Assembly: GCA_949287095.1 (NCBI GenBank) | Contig: CASEFA010000008.1 | Span: 1-64,000, forward strand | Source of the DNA: an uncultured Bacillota bacterium | Lineage (GTDB): Bacteria > Bacillota > Clostridia > Peptostreptococcales > Anaerovoracaceae | Length of the DNA stretch: 64,000 bases | Reading direction: 5' to 3' | Shown: positions 47,569-55,242 of the stretch, piece after piece | Numbering within the stretch: position 1 is the stretch's first letter | Layout: each line of letters begins with the position of its first letter | Program-made: the position numbers and the translations under genes | The notes under the pieces: generated by a model | Seen by the model: the letters and a program-made list of their open reading frames with translations, nothing else | Told to the model about the DNA's origin: nothing | The model's database searches: none

Positions 47569-48690
47569 TTAAGATTTTTGCTCTTGCCCTGCTTCTTCGC
47601 CCCATTCCTGCTCCATTTCTTCTATCTCCTCGTCCCAGTCCCAAGAATCGTCCTCATCTGTCCCTTCGGGAACCTTTGCAATTTCTACAGAGAGAAAAAT
47701 CTTGTCTTCACTGCCGTCCGTTTTCGTCCCTTCTGAATCGGCAGGCGGCGGGAGCAGCAGGTCGTGGTAGCCGGTAAGGAACGTTGTAAAGTCCCAGCAA
47801 AAATCCCAGCCGCACTGTTTCCCTTTCAGAAATTCGCTTAAAAGAGAGAGCAGCCGGTGCCGTTCAGTCAGTTCTTCAGCCGGATAATATTCACAATCCA
47901 TAATCCGGGAAACATGAGGGATTATTTTATCCGGGTGATCCTCCCACTGGAAAAATCCGAACCGGTGGCAATAGGAATCTGTTTGTGCGGCAACGAATAC
48001 TCCGCCGCAAAATGTCGCTTCCGGACTGTTCGGATCGTAAAGCAGATCGCCTGGACGGAACGGCAACGGAAAATTAAGTGTCTGCTCGGAAGGTCCAGCA
48101 GGGTAAAGCAAGCCGGTATAAACGGCCCATTCGCTCTTCTCCATGCTCATAGCATATAGAGAGCCTGGCCTGGGTTCTGCAAACGCAAGCCGATGATCCG
48201 GCAGAAATTTTGCCGCCATTAGAAAATCTCCTTCTGCGTTATACTTTCTTACTATAATTTGCCTGACTTCCCCCTCGTCCCGGGGCACTGCCTGTAGACA
48301 CGCCTCCAGAGTAGGAAAATTCTCGTCTACCGTGCGCCATTGCCGCCAAAATCGTTCCCTTTTGGGCAGAAACTGGTATTGCAGGTCATAAACGGCGGGT
48401 TCATCCGCCTGAAGAAACGCTGCGGCAAGCTGTTCCTGCTGCGCGATGTACGCCTGCAGAAACGTGTACACACTGTCGCGGTGCTCCGGTTTAAGTCCTC
48501 TCGTTCGGCTTCCGGTTGGGCAGTCCGGCAGAGTTTCTATGATTTCCCGCCAGGCGGCGCACTTTTCTTCCAGGCTGGCGGTCTCGCATTGGTAAACAAG
48601 CCAGGCGGCTTCCAGGGAGGTCGGTTGATAGCGGATTTCCTGCAAATAGCCGCGAACCGCGTTAGAATTGACAAATTTCAAAAAATCCAT
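47569..48690 (-). CDS. paralogue 2 of an unrecognised gene family
   Basis: 373 residues; family not recognised. It has the same N-terminal hallmark (FVNSNAVRGYL, EAAWLVYQCETASLEEK, AWREIIETLPDC), the central FPLPFRPGDLLYDP motif and an EYYPAEELTERHRLLS segment. An extra, strongly acidic C-terminus follows (about 330-373, DEDDSWDWDEEIEEMEQEW). It appears cytoplasmic. The conserved Trp/Cys/Asp residues give no recognisable catalytic pattern. It lies downstream of the SLOG gene on the same strand. Confidence 0.82.
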   Translation of the reverse strand: MDFLKFVNSNAVRGYLQEIRYQPTSLEAAWLVYQCETASLEEKCAAWREIIETLPDCPTGSRTRGLKPEHRDSVYTFLQAYIAQQEQLAAAFLQADEPAVYDLQYQFLPKRERFWRQWRTVDENFPTLEACLQAVPRDEGEVRQIIVRKYNAEGDFLMAAKFLPDHRLAFAEPRPGSLYAMSMEKSEWAVYTGLLYPAGPSEQTLNFPLPFRPGDLLYDPNSPEATFCGGVFVAAQTDSYCHRFGFFQWEDHPDKIIPHVSRIMDCEYYPAEELTERHRLLSLLSEFLKGKQCGWDFCWDFTTFLTGYHDLLLPPPADSEGTKTDGSEDKIFLSVEIAKVPEGTDEDDSWDWDEEIEEMEQEWGEEAGQEQKS

Positions 48691-48849
48691 TCTTCCTGTT
48701 TCCTTTCTTTTTTATTTTTATCGATTCCGTAGGTGTGATCCATTTTTTCTTATTTGGCAAATATTGTTCTGATTTTCCAAAATCGGCCATTTCATGTAAC
48801 TGTATAACTGTAATCGCCCCATCCGCTTTAGAAGAACGGATATCGTGGA

Positions 48850-49341
48850 TCAAACTGTCTGAGCAGTTTCCACAGGGATTTCGATAATTTCTATCCCCTG
48901 TTTTTTTGCATACTCCATGGTTTTTACGGTTCCGCCGCAGGCATTGGATTTGCAGTACACGGCGATCAACAGATCGCTGTGATCCACCATATATCGATTC
49001 CGTTCGAAAAATGCTGATCTTCTGTTTTTGGCCCTACCGACAACATGCACAAGGTCGGCTTTTTGCTGCACTCTTTGGCAGGCAGGCTCATTTGCGTTAT
49101 GCCCGGCAAAGGGCAGCGCGATCTCCAGAAAAATTTGCGGCTGTGCTCTTTTCTTTTTCAGCACCAGTTCCGCCGCCCATGTATCCACGCCGATCGCATT
49201 CCCACAGATAAAGTGCGTCGCTCCTTTGGCGAGGGCCAAATCGATTGACCTCTCCAGCTTTGCCAACAAGGCTTTGTGCTGCGGATGCTCGGTATCGTCC
49301 TTCCACGGAAAGGATCGGTGCCCCGTAAAACAGCAGGTCAT
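48850..49341 (-). CDS. SLOG-family (DUF1273/YpsA-like) nucleotide-binding protein
   Basis: 163 residues beginning CCFTGHRSF, with the Rossmann-like SLOG features: GNAIGVDTWAAELVL glycine loop, a C-terminal VYCKSNACGGTVKTMEYAKKQG nucleotide-phosphate-binding motif and an IEI strand. SLOG proteins bind NAD-, ADP-ribose- or cytokinin-type nucleotides and are common in bacterial conflict and signalling loci. ATG follows GGAGGG. It lies upstream of the paralogue pair. Confidence 0.85.
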   Translation of the reverse strand: MTCCFTGHRSFPWKDDTEHPQHKALLAKLERSIDLALAKGATHFICGNAIGVDTWAAELVLKKKRAQPQIFLEIALPFAGHNANEPACQRVQQKADLVHVVGRAKNRRSAFFERNRYMVDHSDLLIAVYCKSNACGGTVKTMEYAKKQGIEIIEIPVETAQTV

Positions 49342-49453
49342 TTTTATCCCTCCAATCTGGTTTCATGTCAAGAACCACCTGTTTCACATTCAAAATCTGC
49401 CTTTACAAATCACCGTTGTTGCAATCCCCTTTCTCTTGCCGATTCCTACTTTC

Positions 49454-49948
49454 TCAATCCCACAGATCGTTAAAATATGTTTGAAACATCTCCAAGGCTT
49501 TCTTTTGGCATTGAAGGCGGTATTCCCACCCGTCCCCGAATTTCCAGCCGGCGCACCACGCTTTTCGCATCAAGTCTGCCATTTCCATCAAGGTGCTCCC
49601 CCACGCTTCATAAGCTTCAGTGTCCATTTTTTCATATAATTCCGGGAAATCCCATGCGCCGGAAATAAGAAATTTCTCCCGGGACACGGGAAGCTCCTTT
49701 TCGTGTTTTTGAACGCATTGCTTAAAGAAGGCATTCGGATAACTGTTTTTGCGGCGGTCGAACTCTTCCAGCATTTCCGGCATGATGCCCAGAAACCAGG
49801 TGTCGATCTCCCACAGATCCTTAACACAATAACCTTTTCGGATCCGGTCCAGGCAGCATTTCAGGTCACGAAAAAGTTGACGGATACTGTAGAGAGGCCT
49901 TTTGATTGAGAAATCGAAATCATAGAACACGCTGCCTTTGTGCTGCAT
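49454..49948 (-). CDS. hypothetical protein, 164 residues
   Basis: Not recognised with confidence. Soluble, rich in aromatic residues, with the pattern KGYCVKDLWEIDTWFLGIMPEMLEEFDRR and a closing FNDLWD. The layout resembles small proteins with a DLW/DTW...MLEEF core found in phage and mobile-element genomes. ATG is behind GGAGGG. It is on the same strand as the SLOG gene, 112 bases upstream of it. Confidence 0.72.
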   Translation of the reverse strand: MQHKGSVFYDFDFSIKRPLYSIRQLFRDLKCCLDRIRKGYCVKDLWEIDTWFLGIMPEMLEEFDRRKNSYPNAFFKQCVQKHEKELPVSREKFLISGAWDFPELYEKMDTEAYEAWGSTLMEMADLMRKAWCAGWKFGDGWEYRLQCQKKALEMFQTYFNDLWD

Positions 49949-49992
49949 TTGTCATCCCTCCATTTTATTTGATTATCTGCTTAAACGAATGG

Positions 49993-50010
49993 ATCGATAA
50001 GCTTATCGAT
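49993..50010. repeat. 18-bp perfect palindrome
   Basis: ATCGATAAGCTTATCGAT reads the same on both strands. It lies between two minus-strand genes and upstream of the 164-residue gene, so it may be a protein-binding site for that gene's promoter. Confidence 0.5.
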
Positions 50011-50112
50011 AAAAATCTCCGGCAGTAAAATCCTCAAGCGAACGGCTTGTTTTCTGCTGCAATACCAGAATATCAAAATATATGCCCGCAAAATGGTACA
50101 CTGCAAAGAAAA

Positions 50113-50144
50113 AGGCCGACACAGAAAAGCCCCTGTATCGACCT
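50113..50144 (-). terminator. terminator of the 329-residue gene
   Basis: AGGTCGATACAG and CTGTGTCGGCCT (minus strand) pair over 12 positions with GU wobbles and are followed by TTTTTC. Confidence 0.6.
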
Positions 50145-50182
50145 GTTTTGTATTTTAGAAGTAATTTAACGAAAGGATATTA

Positions 50183-51172
50183 TCAATCCCACTTGTAGAT
50201 TTCGCCGCTCATTTTGTATTTATTGTCTTTACCCTGTTCCACAACGATCCAGCCGAATTTTAAGCGATCGGCTTCGTCCGCCGGATACCACTTAAACCCG
50301 TTTCCATATTTTCTTAGATAATCTTGATCGCCGAGAATATGCCAATCAGTTTGGCATGTTACCTTCTCACCTTCGAATTTTTCTTGAAGCATCTGAGCTG
50401 TCTCTCCTTTTTCACCATGGAAAGCACAGATCACACCGTCCAAAAGATGCTTCATGACAGAAACAGGGTGAGTTGTTTTATTTGACTCGGGAACAGTCAA
50501 TGTAATCTTAATACCGAAGGCGGTTTCATCACACCGTTCCAAGCCGCATAGCATCACCTCATTTTCATCGGGTTCATCTTTATTTTGGGATTCCACTCTT
50601 GAGTTTCGTATCGCGGTGCGCAGCGCGAGGTAATATTCTTCCGCTTGTTTTGGGAGAGTACTGCCGATGGTAACGTTCCATTCTGCTATTTTCTTTTTTC
50701 TTTTCAGCGTATCCTCTAATTTCTCCTTAGAGATAATCTCATACTTGTATAGATACCTGTAAGATGATTCTTCACCGTCTGCTTTTTCAAATGCAATCTG
50801 TTTCGGAGAATTTTTAAATATGCTTGAAAAAGCGCCCGTACCTATATTGTAGAACAGCTTGTTTTCTATGTCGTAATTTTTATCTGGTGCTTTTCCCCCG
50901 TACGAGGCCAGTAAAACATTATTATCATCCACACAAAGCGACTGTACTTCCTCGTAGATATGATATTTCAGGCAATACTCTTTCGGGTGGAGGAGTTTAC
51001 CGCTCGGGTATGTAACAGTCGTATTCGATTCGATTTGTACTGAGTTTATCTTGTGTTCATCTTCAGCGTTTTGACCGTAAGTTACATGAATTTCTAGTGG
51101 TTCATCTGGTTCTTTAGAATGACCGTCTTTTGGCCACACGTTTGTGTTTACTGTAAGCTCTTTGTTACACAC
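50183..51172 (-). CDS. hypothetical protein, 329 residues
   Basis: Not recognised. No signal peptide or membrane segment. It is moderately acidic, with no cysteine cluster and no known catalytic motif. The C-terminus (FKWYPADEADRLKFGWIVVEQG) suggests a beta-rich domain. The start is GTG at 51172 with GGAG about nine bases upstream. An ATG would remove conserved-looking sequence. It is monocistronic and divergent from the CX5R phosphatase-like gene. Confidence 0.72.
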   Translation of the reverse strand: MCNKELTVNTNVWPKDGHSKEPDEPLEIHVTYGQNAEDEHKINSVQIESNTTVTYPSGKLLHPKEYCLKYHIYEEVQSLCVDDNNVLLASYGGKAPDKNYDIENKLFYNIGTGAFSSIFKNSPKQIAFEKADGEESSYRYLYKYEIISKEKLEDTLKRKKKIAEWNVTIGSTLPKQAEEYYLALRTAIRNSRVESQNKDEPDENEVMLCGLERCDETAFGIKITLTVPESNKTTHPVSVMKHLLDGVICAFHGEKGETAQMLQEKFEGEKVTCQTDWHILGDQDYLRKYGNGFKWYPADEADRLKFGWIVVEQGKDNKYKMSGEIYKWD

Positions 51173-51319
51173 AAAAACACTCCATTCTACTTGTCATCTG
51201 TTTATAATATAGCACAAGTCTGTACCCTTTACAATCACAACACAAGAATACCCCATCCATTGTCCCCTTTTAGGCCCATACCATCTGTTATACTGACAGC
51301 GTAGAAAGGAGGTTGTTTC

Positions 51320-51796
51320 ATGAAGGTAGAAATTCACAGCATCCAGTCCCTAAAGCGCCGGGCGCACAAGCCCTTTGCGCCGGATACGGCTTTAATCAGC
51401 ATCGGCAATTTTGGAACAGAGCTTCCGCAGATGGAATATAAGCCGGCGCATATCCTGCGGCTGGAGTTTGACGATGTTACCCTTTCGGAAATTGACTATG
51501 AATCCAGCGGCGGGTATGCTTTCCGTCTGTTCTCAGAGGAGCAGGCAAATCAGATTGCGGAGTTTGTTTACCGCCATTGGGAAGATTGTGGGATATTGCT
51601 TTGCCAGTGCCATTTCGGCCAGTCCCGCAGCGCGGCGGTGGCGGCGGCCATCAAAGAGCATTTTTACCACAATGGGATTGAAATTTTTGCCGATGAAAAG
51701 GAACGGTACTGCCCCAACGTCTATGTATTCCGCCTGACTCTGCGGGCGCTGCGGAACCGGGAAGCAGAGTGCGGTTCTCTGAAAAGAGCGGGATAA
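51320..51796 (+). CDS. dual-specificity/tyrosine phosphatase-like protein (CX5R)
   Basis: 158 residues with the phosphatase loop CHFGQSR at 97-103 (Cys97 nucleophile, Arg103 phosphate-binding) followed by S/A-rich helix SAAVAAAIK. An upstream Asp pair (51-52) in a LEFDD segment could supply the general acid. The arrangement fits a compact cysteine-based phosphatase, or a related fold acting on nucleotides. ATG is preceded by AGGAGG. It heads a plus-strand group running to the terminator at 58636. A homologue lies at 62173-62598. Confidence 0.8.
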   Translation: MKVEIHSIQSLKRRAHKPFAPDTALISIGNFGTELPQMEYKPAHILRLEFDDVTLSEIDYESSGGYAFRLFSEEQANQIAEFVYRHWEDCGILLCQCHFGQSRSAAVAAAIKEHFYHNGIEIFADEKERYCPNVYVFRLTLRALRNREAECGSLKRAG

Positions 51797-51970
51797 ATGC
51801 ATGAACCTTTACAAAGGGCGCTTCCGGTTGGCAGGAGAAAAGCCGATTTTTGGTAAAATTCCACCCAATACAAATGTAAATCTATTGGAATATGGCGGAA
51901 TTCGATTTAACGGAGTATCCGACCACATGATACCGTTCCCACCTTTTGGGGATCGTGAAAGGAGAAGAAA

Positions 51971-53176
51971 GTGGACCTGTTTCGTTTTATTGACTCGAAG
52001 GACATTCGGGAGCATCTGCGGCAAATGGGTTATTCCTTTACCGCGCCGGAGGCGGCTTTTTTGGTATGGCAGTGCCGCAGCACTACCCTCAAAGAAAAAA
52101 TTGCCGCCTGGCGGGAAATTATTGAAACCATGCCGGACTGTTCTATGGTTGAGCGAATGAACATGGACGCTATCCCCAGCGTTCACAAATTTCTGGAACA
52201 GTATATTGCGCTTATGAAACGGCTCCTGGAAAATTTTTATTGCGAGGAACATGCCGTTTATTCTTACGGTGGTTCATACCGGGACGGTTCTGATTTTGAT
52301 GAAGAATATGATCGTCTTTATCCGGACGTTACTTCCTGTGTAGCCGGACTTCTCAATGACGAAGTTATTCCTTGGGCCCCGGAAGCGGAGCATGCAGTCG
52401 AAGACTATTTGCAAACGATTGAAAATAGAGAATGTAAATCGCTCCCACCCTATCCCGTATCATTATTTGAAATTGCAAGTATTCGTCTCAAAAAAAGAAG
52501 TTTGACCTCTCCGGTAGATTGTATTACCCTGATTTTAAACGATCGGTTAGAACCCGTTGCAATAGATACCTTTGGTCAGTTCCTCACCAAAGAGGAAGAA
52601 AATCTGCTGCTCACGTTTCAGGGAATGTGGTTCGCCTTTCCAACGCCGTTCAAGCGCGGGGATATTGTTTTCCCTTGTTCCGAAGGCAAGCATACCTTTT
52701 ATTTCCAACACGGGAACGCCGCCGGTAACCGGCCTTTGCCGCCCGATGAGCTGTATGTGTTGGATTCCCTCCCTACCTGGGGGAGCGAAGAAATGCGCCA
52801 AAATGGGTTTGCGCCGGACAGCAATAAGGTAAAAAACAGTGACCGGTGGCTCCGTAATCTTACAAGGAACGGGGACACCAGCGATCTTTCTTTTTCCGCA
52901 TATTATATCTACCAAAAGAGCGTTATCAAAGAAATTGAGGGCAATTATTTATTACTTGAACGCTACAACGGTCCGCTATCGGGAGAACATAGGCTGTTAG
53001 GCGCTGTCAGCAAGCTTTTGACCGGACGGATAGAACCGGATATCTTTTTAAATCTCTTTGAGGTAATTCAGGCAGAAGAACAATGGAAGTCTACTGCGGG
53101 CCTGCGTGAAATGTTATGTCTTTTACCGGAAACCGCGCATTTTGTGGATTCATCCATTGAAGGAAAAGGCAAATAA
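51971..53176 (+). CDS. paralogue 3 of an unrecognised gene family
   Basis: 401 residues; family not recognised. The N-terminal hallmark is FIDSKDIREHL, then EAAFLVWQCRSTTLKEK and AWREIIETMPDC. The central motif is WFAFPTPFKRGDIVF, the counterpart of FPLPF..GDLL in paralogues 1 and 2. The C-terminal region from about 330 is distinct. GTG start with AAAGGAG upstream. It is followed after 18 bases by paralogue 4, so these two form a second tandem pair facing away from the first. Confidence 0.82.
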   Translation: MDLFRFIDSKDIREHLRQMGYSFTAPEAAFLVWQCRSTTLKEKIAAWREIIETMPDCSMVERMNMDAIPSVHKFLEQYIALMKRLLENFYCEEHAVYSYGGSYRDGSDFDEEYDRLYPDVTSCVAGLLNDEVIPWAPEAEHAVEDYLQTIENRECKSLPPYPVSLFEIASIRLKKRSLTSPVDCITLILNDRLEPVAIDTFGQFLTKEEENLLLTFQGMWFAFPTPFKRGDIVFPCSEGKHTFYFQHGNAAGNRPLPPDELYVLDSLPTWGSEEMRQNGFAPDSNKVKNSDRWLRNLTRNGDTSDLSFSAYYIYQKSVIKEIEGNYLLLERYNGPLSGEHRLLGAVSKLLTGRIEPDIFLNLFEVIQAEEQWKSTAGLREMLCLLPETAHFVDSSIEGKGK

Positions 53177-53194
53177 GAAAGGAGCAAAGCCGTC

Positions 53195-54304
53195 TTGAAT
53201 TATACACGCTTTATCAATTCCAAAGACCTGCGCAATCATCTCATGCAAATCGGCTATTCTTTCACCGCGCCGGAGGCGGCTTTTCTGGTATGGCAGTGCC
53301 GCAGCGTTACCCTCAAAGAAAAATTTGCCGCCTGGCGGGAAATTATCGAAACCATGCCGGACTGTTCCCTGACGCGGCGGAAAGAAGAACCGCTTGGAAG
53401 CTGCCACGATTTTTTGCGGCGTCATATTGCATCTCAGGAAACATTGTTAAAAGAATTTCCCAATGGAAAGAACGGTGTTTATCGGTATGAACTCCATGGA
53501 CCTCAGCGTTGGAACTGGCCGCAGGACGATGGATGGTGGGGCGGCGGGGAATATTTTAACAGCTTTGCTCCCTGTCTCTCCCATTGTCTGCGGCAGCTGG
53601 ACGGAGATACCGAAACAGACAAAATTCGTTTTTACCGGCAGGAGTGGTGCGGGGCAGATGAGAAAGCAACCATACAATGGACCCTGGAAACAGATCGGGA
53701 ACAAACTCCTGTATGGGTCGACCGCTGCGGAATTCCGGGCGGCGATGAACTGACGGATACGGACTGCACTTTTTCGGATATGTGGTTTGCTTTTCCAACG
53801 CCGTTCAAGCGAGGCGATCTGGTCTGGAATCCCTTCTGTGACGAGACCGCCCCGTTTGCTCTGAACTATTTGAATATTTGGGACAATCAGGAGATGATAC
53901 GTCAGGGGCTTTCCCCAGAGGGGGTATATGCCGGATTGGTGCGCAATGCGGACAAACGGGTGCAAGCGTACCGCAGAACGGGATGTGTCATGGACATGGG
54001 CGCCTATGGGTACGGCTGGCGGGACGGGTTCGGCATCTGGAACGAATTTGGCGGCTGGGCAAACTATCTGGATTTGGAATATTACCCCTTTGAGCTGAAA
54101 GGAAAAGAACGGGTACTCAGGCCGGTGAGCGAATACCTAAAAGGGAATTGCGATCTGGAGTTGCTGTTGAACAGTTATACCGCCCTGTTGTTGGAGAGCA
54201 GGCACGGGGAGCTGGTAAAAGCTTATCAGAAAGAGTATACTAAGGACGCATTGCAAATGGTCAATATATGGCCGAAGCAGAAAAACCAGGATGAAACAAC
54301 CTGA
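53195..54304 (+). CDS. paralogue 4 of an unrecognised gene family
   Basis: 369 residues; closest to paralogue 3 at the N-terminus (SYSFTAPEAAFLVWQCRS shared almost exactly) and in WFAFPTPFKRGDLVW. The middle is richer in Trp and Gly (WNWPQDDGWWGGGEYF), and the EYYPFELKGKERVL segment matches EYYPAEELTE of paralogue 2. TTG start with AAAGGAG about 11 bases upstream. Near-identical N-termini with divergent C-termini suggest recent duplication or recombination of the 5' ends. Confidence 0.8.
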   Translation: MNYTRFINSKDLRNHLMQIGYSFTAPEAAFLVWQCRSVTLKEKFAAWREIIETMPDCSLTRRKEEPLGSCHDFLRRHIASQETLLKEFPNGKNGVYRYELHGPQRWNWPQDDGWWGGGEYFNSFAPCLSHCLRQLDGDTETDKIRFYRQEWCGADEKATIQWTLETDREQTPVWVDRCGIPGGDELTDTDCTFSDMWFAFPTPFKRGDLVWNPFCDETAPFALNYLNIWDNQEMIRQGLSPEGVYAGLVRNADKRVQAYRRTGCVMDMGAYGYGWRDGFGIWNEFGGWANYLDLEYYPFELKGKERVLRPVSEYLKGNCDLELLLNSYTALLLESRHGELVKAYQKEYTKDALQMVNIWPKQKNQDETT

Positions 54305-54466
54305 TGCTGTATCATCCGCTTCAAACTGGTTGCATTGCAGAAAATCCAATCTTGCAATATTTACCGTATCCTTTCCGAAAGAACAAGAAAGCTGTTTTCG
54401 TGAACTCAAAAAAGGCCATCCATTCTGTTATCATACAAATAGAAAAAAGAAAAGGAGTTGTCAAAT

Positions 54467-55102
54467 ATGCCAGTTGAACTCTCTATGGAAGCTTCGCGTG
54501 CCTGGAACATGCGTTACCTTTTGGAGCTTGGAGAAAACAGGCCGGAATTGCTGTTGTTTTATGGGCACAGGGTCACAAAAGCAGTTACAGAAACCTGTCT
54601 GAGTCAATGGTATCCCTGCCAATTTGAGGCAGACGGCGTGACCTACACCTCCGCCGAGCAGTATATGATGGCGGAAAAGGCAAGACTGTTCGGGGATGAG
54701 GAAATCCGGGCAGAAATCCTGAACACCTCGGACCCTCGGAAGTGCAAAGCCCTGGGAAGAAAAGTAAGAAATTTTGATAAGGCTGTCTGGAACAAGGAAA
54801 AAGAGCACATCGTAAGAAAAGGGAATACCAAAAAATTTCTGCAAAATAGCGCGCTAAGAAGTTTTCTGCTTTCCACAGGCGACAAGGTACTGGTAGAGGC
54901 CAGCCCGACAGACTGGGTTTGGGGAATCGGCTTGGGAAAAAATAATCCCGATGCCCTTGATCCCCAAAAATGGCGAGGGCAAAATCTATTGGGATTTGCA
55001 TTGATGAATGTCAGGGATTTTATTGCATTCATGGATAGCTTTGGAGAATTTGATGGGGAAACCGAAGGACATCCAGAACCAGCCAGAAAGGGGAAAGGCT
55101 GA
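54467..55102 (+). CDS. NADAR-family protein (YbiA-like, DUF1768)
   Basis: 211 residues with the NADAR signature: an N-terminal FYGH plus LSQWYPCQF block, then YTSAEQYMMAEKARLFGD, and the C-terminal VWGIGLGKNNPDALDPQKWRGQNLLG segment. Family members hydrolyse N-glycosidic bonds, including riboflavin-pathway intermediates (YbiA) and ADP-ribose adducts on guanine in DNA (NADAR in DarT-type systems). The start was set at ATG 54467 behind AAAGGAG. Its presence beside SLOG and phosphatase genes points to nucleotide/ADP-ribose metabolism in this island. Confidence 0.9.
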   Translation: MPVELSMEASRAWNMRYLLELGENRPELLLFYGHRVTKAVTETCLSQWYPCQFEADGVTYTSAEQYMMAEKARLFGDEEIRAEILNTSDPRKCKALGRKVRNFDKAVWNKEKEHIVRKGNTKKFLQNSALRSFLLSTGDKVLVEASPTDWVWGIGLGKNNPDALDPQKWRGQNLLGFALMNVRDFIAFMDSFGEFDGETEGHPEPARKGKG

Positions 55103-55123
55103 ACCATATTCTGACCGTTGCAT

Positions 55124-55151
55124 CCCGGACACAGCGCCAGCCGTGTCCGGG
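55124..55151 (+). terminator. hairpin after the NADAR gene
   Basis: CCCGGACAC (55124-55132) and GTGTCCGGG (55143-55151) form a perfect 9-bp stem. There is no U tract, so termination may be weak. Confidence 0.45.
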
Positions 55152-55163
55152 TGTCCGCATTTG

Positions 55164-55221
55164 GAACCGCGTTGATTTCCGGTTCGGTCATATTGCGCAA
55201 CACCATAAGGGATGATATAAT
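55164..55221 (+). promoter_or_regulatory. promoter of the WYL gene with upstream inverted repeat
   Basis: TTGCGC (55193-55198), a 17-bp spacer and TATAAT (55216-55221) lie 21 bases before the start codon. Just upstream is the inverted repeat GAACCG-N9-CCGGTTC (55164-55185), a candidate operator for autoregulation by the WYL protein. Confidence 0.6.
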
Positions 55222-55242
55222 TGGCATAAAGAGGTTGGAGGG

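Noticed and set aside
48662..48853. 63-codon frame between paralogue 2 and the SLOG gene
   Set aside because: TTG start without a ribosome site, overlapping both neighbours' ends; composition looks non-coding.
51801..52160. 119-codon frame before paralogue 3
   Set aside because: It overlaps paralogue 3 in another frame. The start of paralogue 3 at GTG 51971 has a good ribosome site and conserved sequence.
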